A DNA stretch of 23,158 bases. Source: a virus. A program made the translations under genes and the position numbers. The DNA lies in the IMG/VR virus record IMGVR_UViG_3300025141_000796, positions 1-23,158 of that record. The stretch is one strand, 5' to 3'. The notes beneath the pieces are model-generated. The model did not search any database, was not told the origin of the DNA, and saw nothing but the letters and a program-made list of their open reading frames with translations. This document shows positions 21,119 through 23,158 of this stretch, one piece after another; position 1 is the first letter of the stretch; each line of letters opens with the position of its first letter.

Positions 21119-23158
21119 TCACCAATACCTCTTCGGTCGTGCTGCACCTGCTGCGAAATCTAGATTCCAATTCAGTGCGTTGAATATACTCTTAACCTTA
21201 GACTTGACCAACTTGTCTACCATCGTGTCGTAGTCGAGTGTGTAACCAGTCAAGTCTGCCTCTTCACGATATGCGACGATGTCTGCCTTGGGCTGACCAT
21301 CAGGTACTCCACTGACATACACCCAGTTTACGCTATCTCCCTCACCCATGCGTTCAGACTTACCCTTTGCAATGTGTTCGTTGTAGTAACGTGCGCCCTT
21401 GACGCCCGGTACACCCACGCTAGGGGCATACTGATTGAGTTTCTTTTGGATGCGTGTGGTACCTGCCACCTCTGATATATTGACATCACCTTTGGCAATG
21501 CGCTTGGATAGTGGTCGTACCATATCAATGACTTCATCCTCATCTGCACCTGTGCAAACGGCTGACAGTACATCGTTCTCCAAGTTCTTGGAAATAGGAG
21601 CGAGAGTGCTGATTTTACCAAACCGAGCAGACTTCACCTTGCCCTCATCTTCAGGTGGCCAAGAGCAGATGCCATAGTACAAGTTCTTCCCTGCAACCAA
21701 CCAGTAGGGCATGTATGCCTCAAACTCTACGATGAGCGCGTGCTCTTGATAGCGTCGTTGAATCTCTTCAGTCAGATGCTTAGCGAGTGCAGGCGCTTCG
21801 TCGAATGGCACCTTGACAAAGGCAGAGTCCGTGTGTCCGTACAGAGCCTCGTAGCCCTGTGCCTGTGACTCTTCCATGAGGAATTTGATAGCGCGGCGAC
21901 CACAGGCTGTGATTGCACTAGCGATGTCAAAGTCACACCAACCCCAATGGGCACTCGCCGTTGCACCATACCAACTCGCCATGACACGCTTGACAGCCAG
22001 TTGCATGGTGTTCCATCCCTTCCTCTCAATCTCAGTCTTAGCCTTCTTCATATTCCGCTTGTATTCATCACGATACTCAAATAATTCAGTGATAATACGT
22101 GGGAGTAGTCCCGGCTCACCCTGCTGCCAACAAGTACCGTCAGGTAACTCATGGACATCATCATCATTGGCTCGACTCTTGGATACGCGTGTCTCCCATG
22201 AGAGGTTGTGACTGAGGATGATGCTTGGATACAGGCCCTTGTAATCCACACACGCTACGCCCTGATATCGACCGGGTGTAGGTGGTGGGATGAACGCACC
22301 TTCGTACTCTTGCTTCTCTTGCTGAGAGCGAGTCGGTGCTTTCCAATGTGTGCGCCTCGACAGGAGGCCCCGCGCAAACCGAGTCACGTTGTGACACGAT
22401 GTGAACGAAACGCCTGTGATTCGCTGGAGTGATAAGTAGAAGTTCAGAACGTGATTTTCCTCATCTATTTTCTTGAGAAGTAGTACGTCCTGCATACAGT
22501 ATGCGACGTAGTCATCGAAGCGGTTATACCACCCTGTGAATACGTCCATCTCAAACTTTCCACCATAGCCGAGAGTCTCTGCAATGGTGTTCAATTTGAG
22601 GTTCTTGAGTTGGGGTTGGCCACTGTCTTTCCATACCCGCTCAAAGCCAGTCCCACTTCTCAGCGGGGCCGCTGTGTCGAAGCAAAGGCGACCGCAAATC
22701 GGCTGTGCTGTGTAGTCATATCCTCGGTTCCCTTGAGGTGGTCTAAGCACTCTTCCGAGTGGACTTAGTCTCCTAAACTCAGGGAAACGCCTGACAATGT
22801 GGGGAAGGTCGGCCCACATTATCGCGTGAGCGACAAAGATATCGGGGTTACATTCTTCCAGATATTCAAAGAATGCTTGGTACATAGATTCCTCATCCAT
22901 GTACAAATGTCGCTCGTATGTGAAGTGATGTCGAATCCCATCTTCGTCGGTATTATCGACTTCGATATTTTCTATAGATACCAATCCATTCTGGTCTACT
23001 TCTCCCAAATGTCTGGCTCCATAATTGGCCGCTTCTGACCAACAGAAAACTACATTCCTTTCGTTGTAACTATCTGTGACTGCCATGACGGTTGTGAAAT
23101 CCTTCTTTGGGTCCCATTCAAGGTCAAAGTGCCAAACGCGGGGCTTCCACTCAGGCAT
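21119..23158 (-). CDS. polB: Family B DNA polymerase (N-terminus at window edge)
   Basis: Replicative polymerase; 679 residues visible. The first ATG is the last codon of the window, so it may be complete or 5' partial; Exo I at residue 11 implies an N-terminal domain that is very short or outside. Exonuclease: F-D-L-E (D12, E14), an atypical Exo II H-A-I-M-W-A-D-L-P (D117 kept, usual Asn absent), Exo III Y-C-M-Q-D (Y220, D224). Polymerase: motif A D-Y-K-G-L-Y-P-S-I-I (305-314), motif B K-R-V-M-A-S-W-Y-G (390-398), motif C Y-G-H-T-D-S (440-445) with His in place of the first Asp, then K-N-L-Y (491-494), and a thumb with G-A-R-Y-Y-N-E-H and D-I-V-A-Y. D305 and D444, the key metal ligands, remain. 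First visible gene of the replication operon. Confidence 0.93.
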   Translation of the reverse strand: MPEWKPRVWHFDLEWDPKKDFTTVMAVTDSYNERNVVFCWSEAANYGARHLGEVDQNGLVSIENIEVDNTDEDGIRHHFTYERHLYMDEESMYQAFFEYLEECNPDIFVAHAIMWADLPHIVRRFPEFRRLSPLGRVLRPPQGNRGYDYTAQPICGRLCFDTAAPLRSGTGFERVWKDSGQPQLKNLKLNTIAETLGYGGKFEMDVFTGWYNRFDDYVAYCMQDVLLLKKIDEENHVLNFYLSLQRITGVSFTSCHNVTRFARGLLSRRTHWKAPTRSQQEKQEYEGAFIPPPTPGRYQGVACVDYKGLYPSIILSHNLSWETRVSKSRANDDDVHELPDGTCWQQGEPGLLPRIITELFEYRDEYKRNMKKAKTEIERKGWNTMQLAVKRVMASWYGATASAHWGWCDFDIASAITACGRRAIKFLMEESQAQGYEALYGHTDSAFVKVPFDEAPALAKHLTEEIQRRYQEHALIVEFEAYMPYWLVAGKNLYYGICSWPPEDEGKVKSARFGKISTLAPISKNLENDVLSAVCTGADEDEVIDMVRPLSKRIAKGDVNISEVAGTTRIQKKLNQYAPSVGVPGVKGARYYNEHIAKGKSERMGEGDSVNWVYVSGVPDGQPKADIVAYREEADLTGYTLDYDTMVDKLVKSKVKSIFNALNWNLDFAAGAARPKRYW

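Overview
The window looks like part of the genome of a tailed double-stranded DNA virus that infects archaea. The replication genes are of archaeal type: a family B DNA polymerase, an archaeo-eukaryotic primase with a PriL-like cysteine tail, an XPF/ERCC4 nuclease with helix-hairpin-helix motifs, and a group II (thermosome-type) chaperonin. They sit next to very large, beta-rich, Gly/Ser/Thr-rich proteins typical of phage tails and virion surfaces. From general knowledge, PolB plus archaeal replication genes plus a viral thermosome is the hallmark of the marine 'magroviruses' of Marine Group II Euryarchaeota (Poseidoniales). That assignment is inferred from gene content and was not searched.

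Layout. The left half (1-12724, + strand) is a structural module. It holds the 3' part of a giant virion protein (over 3,000 residues, running off the left edge), a baseplate-hub-like tail protein, a small tail-associated protein, a tail-fibre-like protein and a small zinc-ribbon protein. These genes overlap by 1-4 nt, except that the giant gene ends 2 nt before the next chosen ATG. The right half (12725-23158, - strand) is a replication/recombination module read from right to left: PolB, MazG-like protein, zinc ribbon, a small protein with two PCNA-binding-like motifs, RecB/Cas4-like nuclease, four small proteins (three with zinc-type cysteine pairs), primase, double zinc-binding protein, ERCC4 nuclease, a small charged protein, helicase-like ATPase, zinc ribbon, DEDDy exonuclease and, last, the chaperonin. 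The two modules converge with no intergenic base between stop codons (12724/12725).

Coding is almost gap-free. Most neighbouring genes overlap by 1-8 nt (mostly ATGA), many with a strong GGAGG Shine-Dalgarno, so both modules look like translationally coupled operons whose promoters lie outside the window. The only noncoding gap longer than a few bases is 36 nt (14216-14251). I saw no rRNA or tRNA gene, CRISPR array, insertion sequence or integrase.

How the genes work together (inference): the primase and PolB would make primers and copy DNA. The P-loop ATPase would unwind or load. The exonuclease, RecB-like nuclease and ERCC4 nuclease would proofread and process ends or branched intermediates. 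The double-PIP small protein may tether to, or compete for, the host or viral sliding clamp. The chaperonin would help fold abundant virion proteins such as the giant beta-structured one encoded opposite it.
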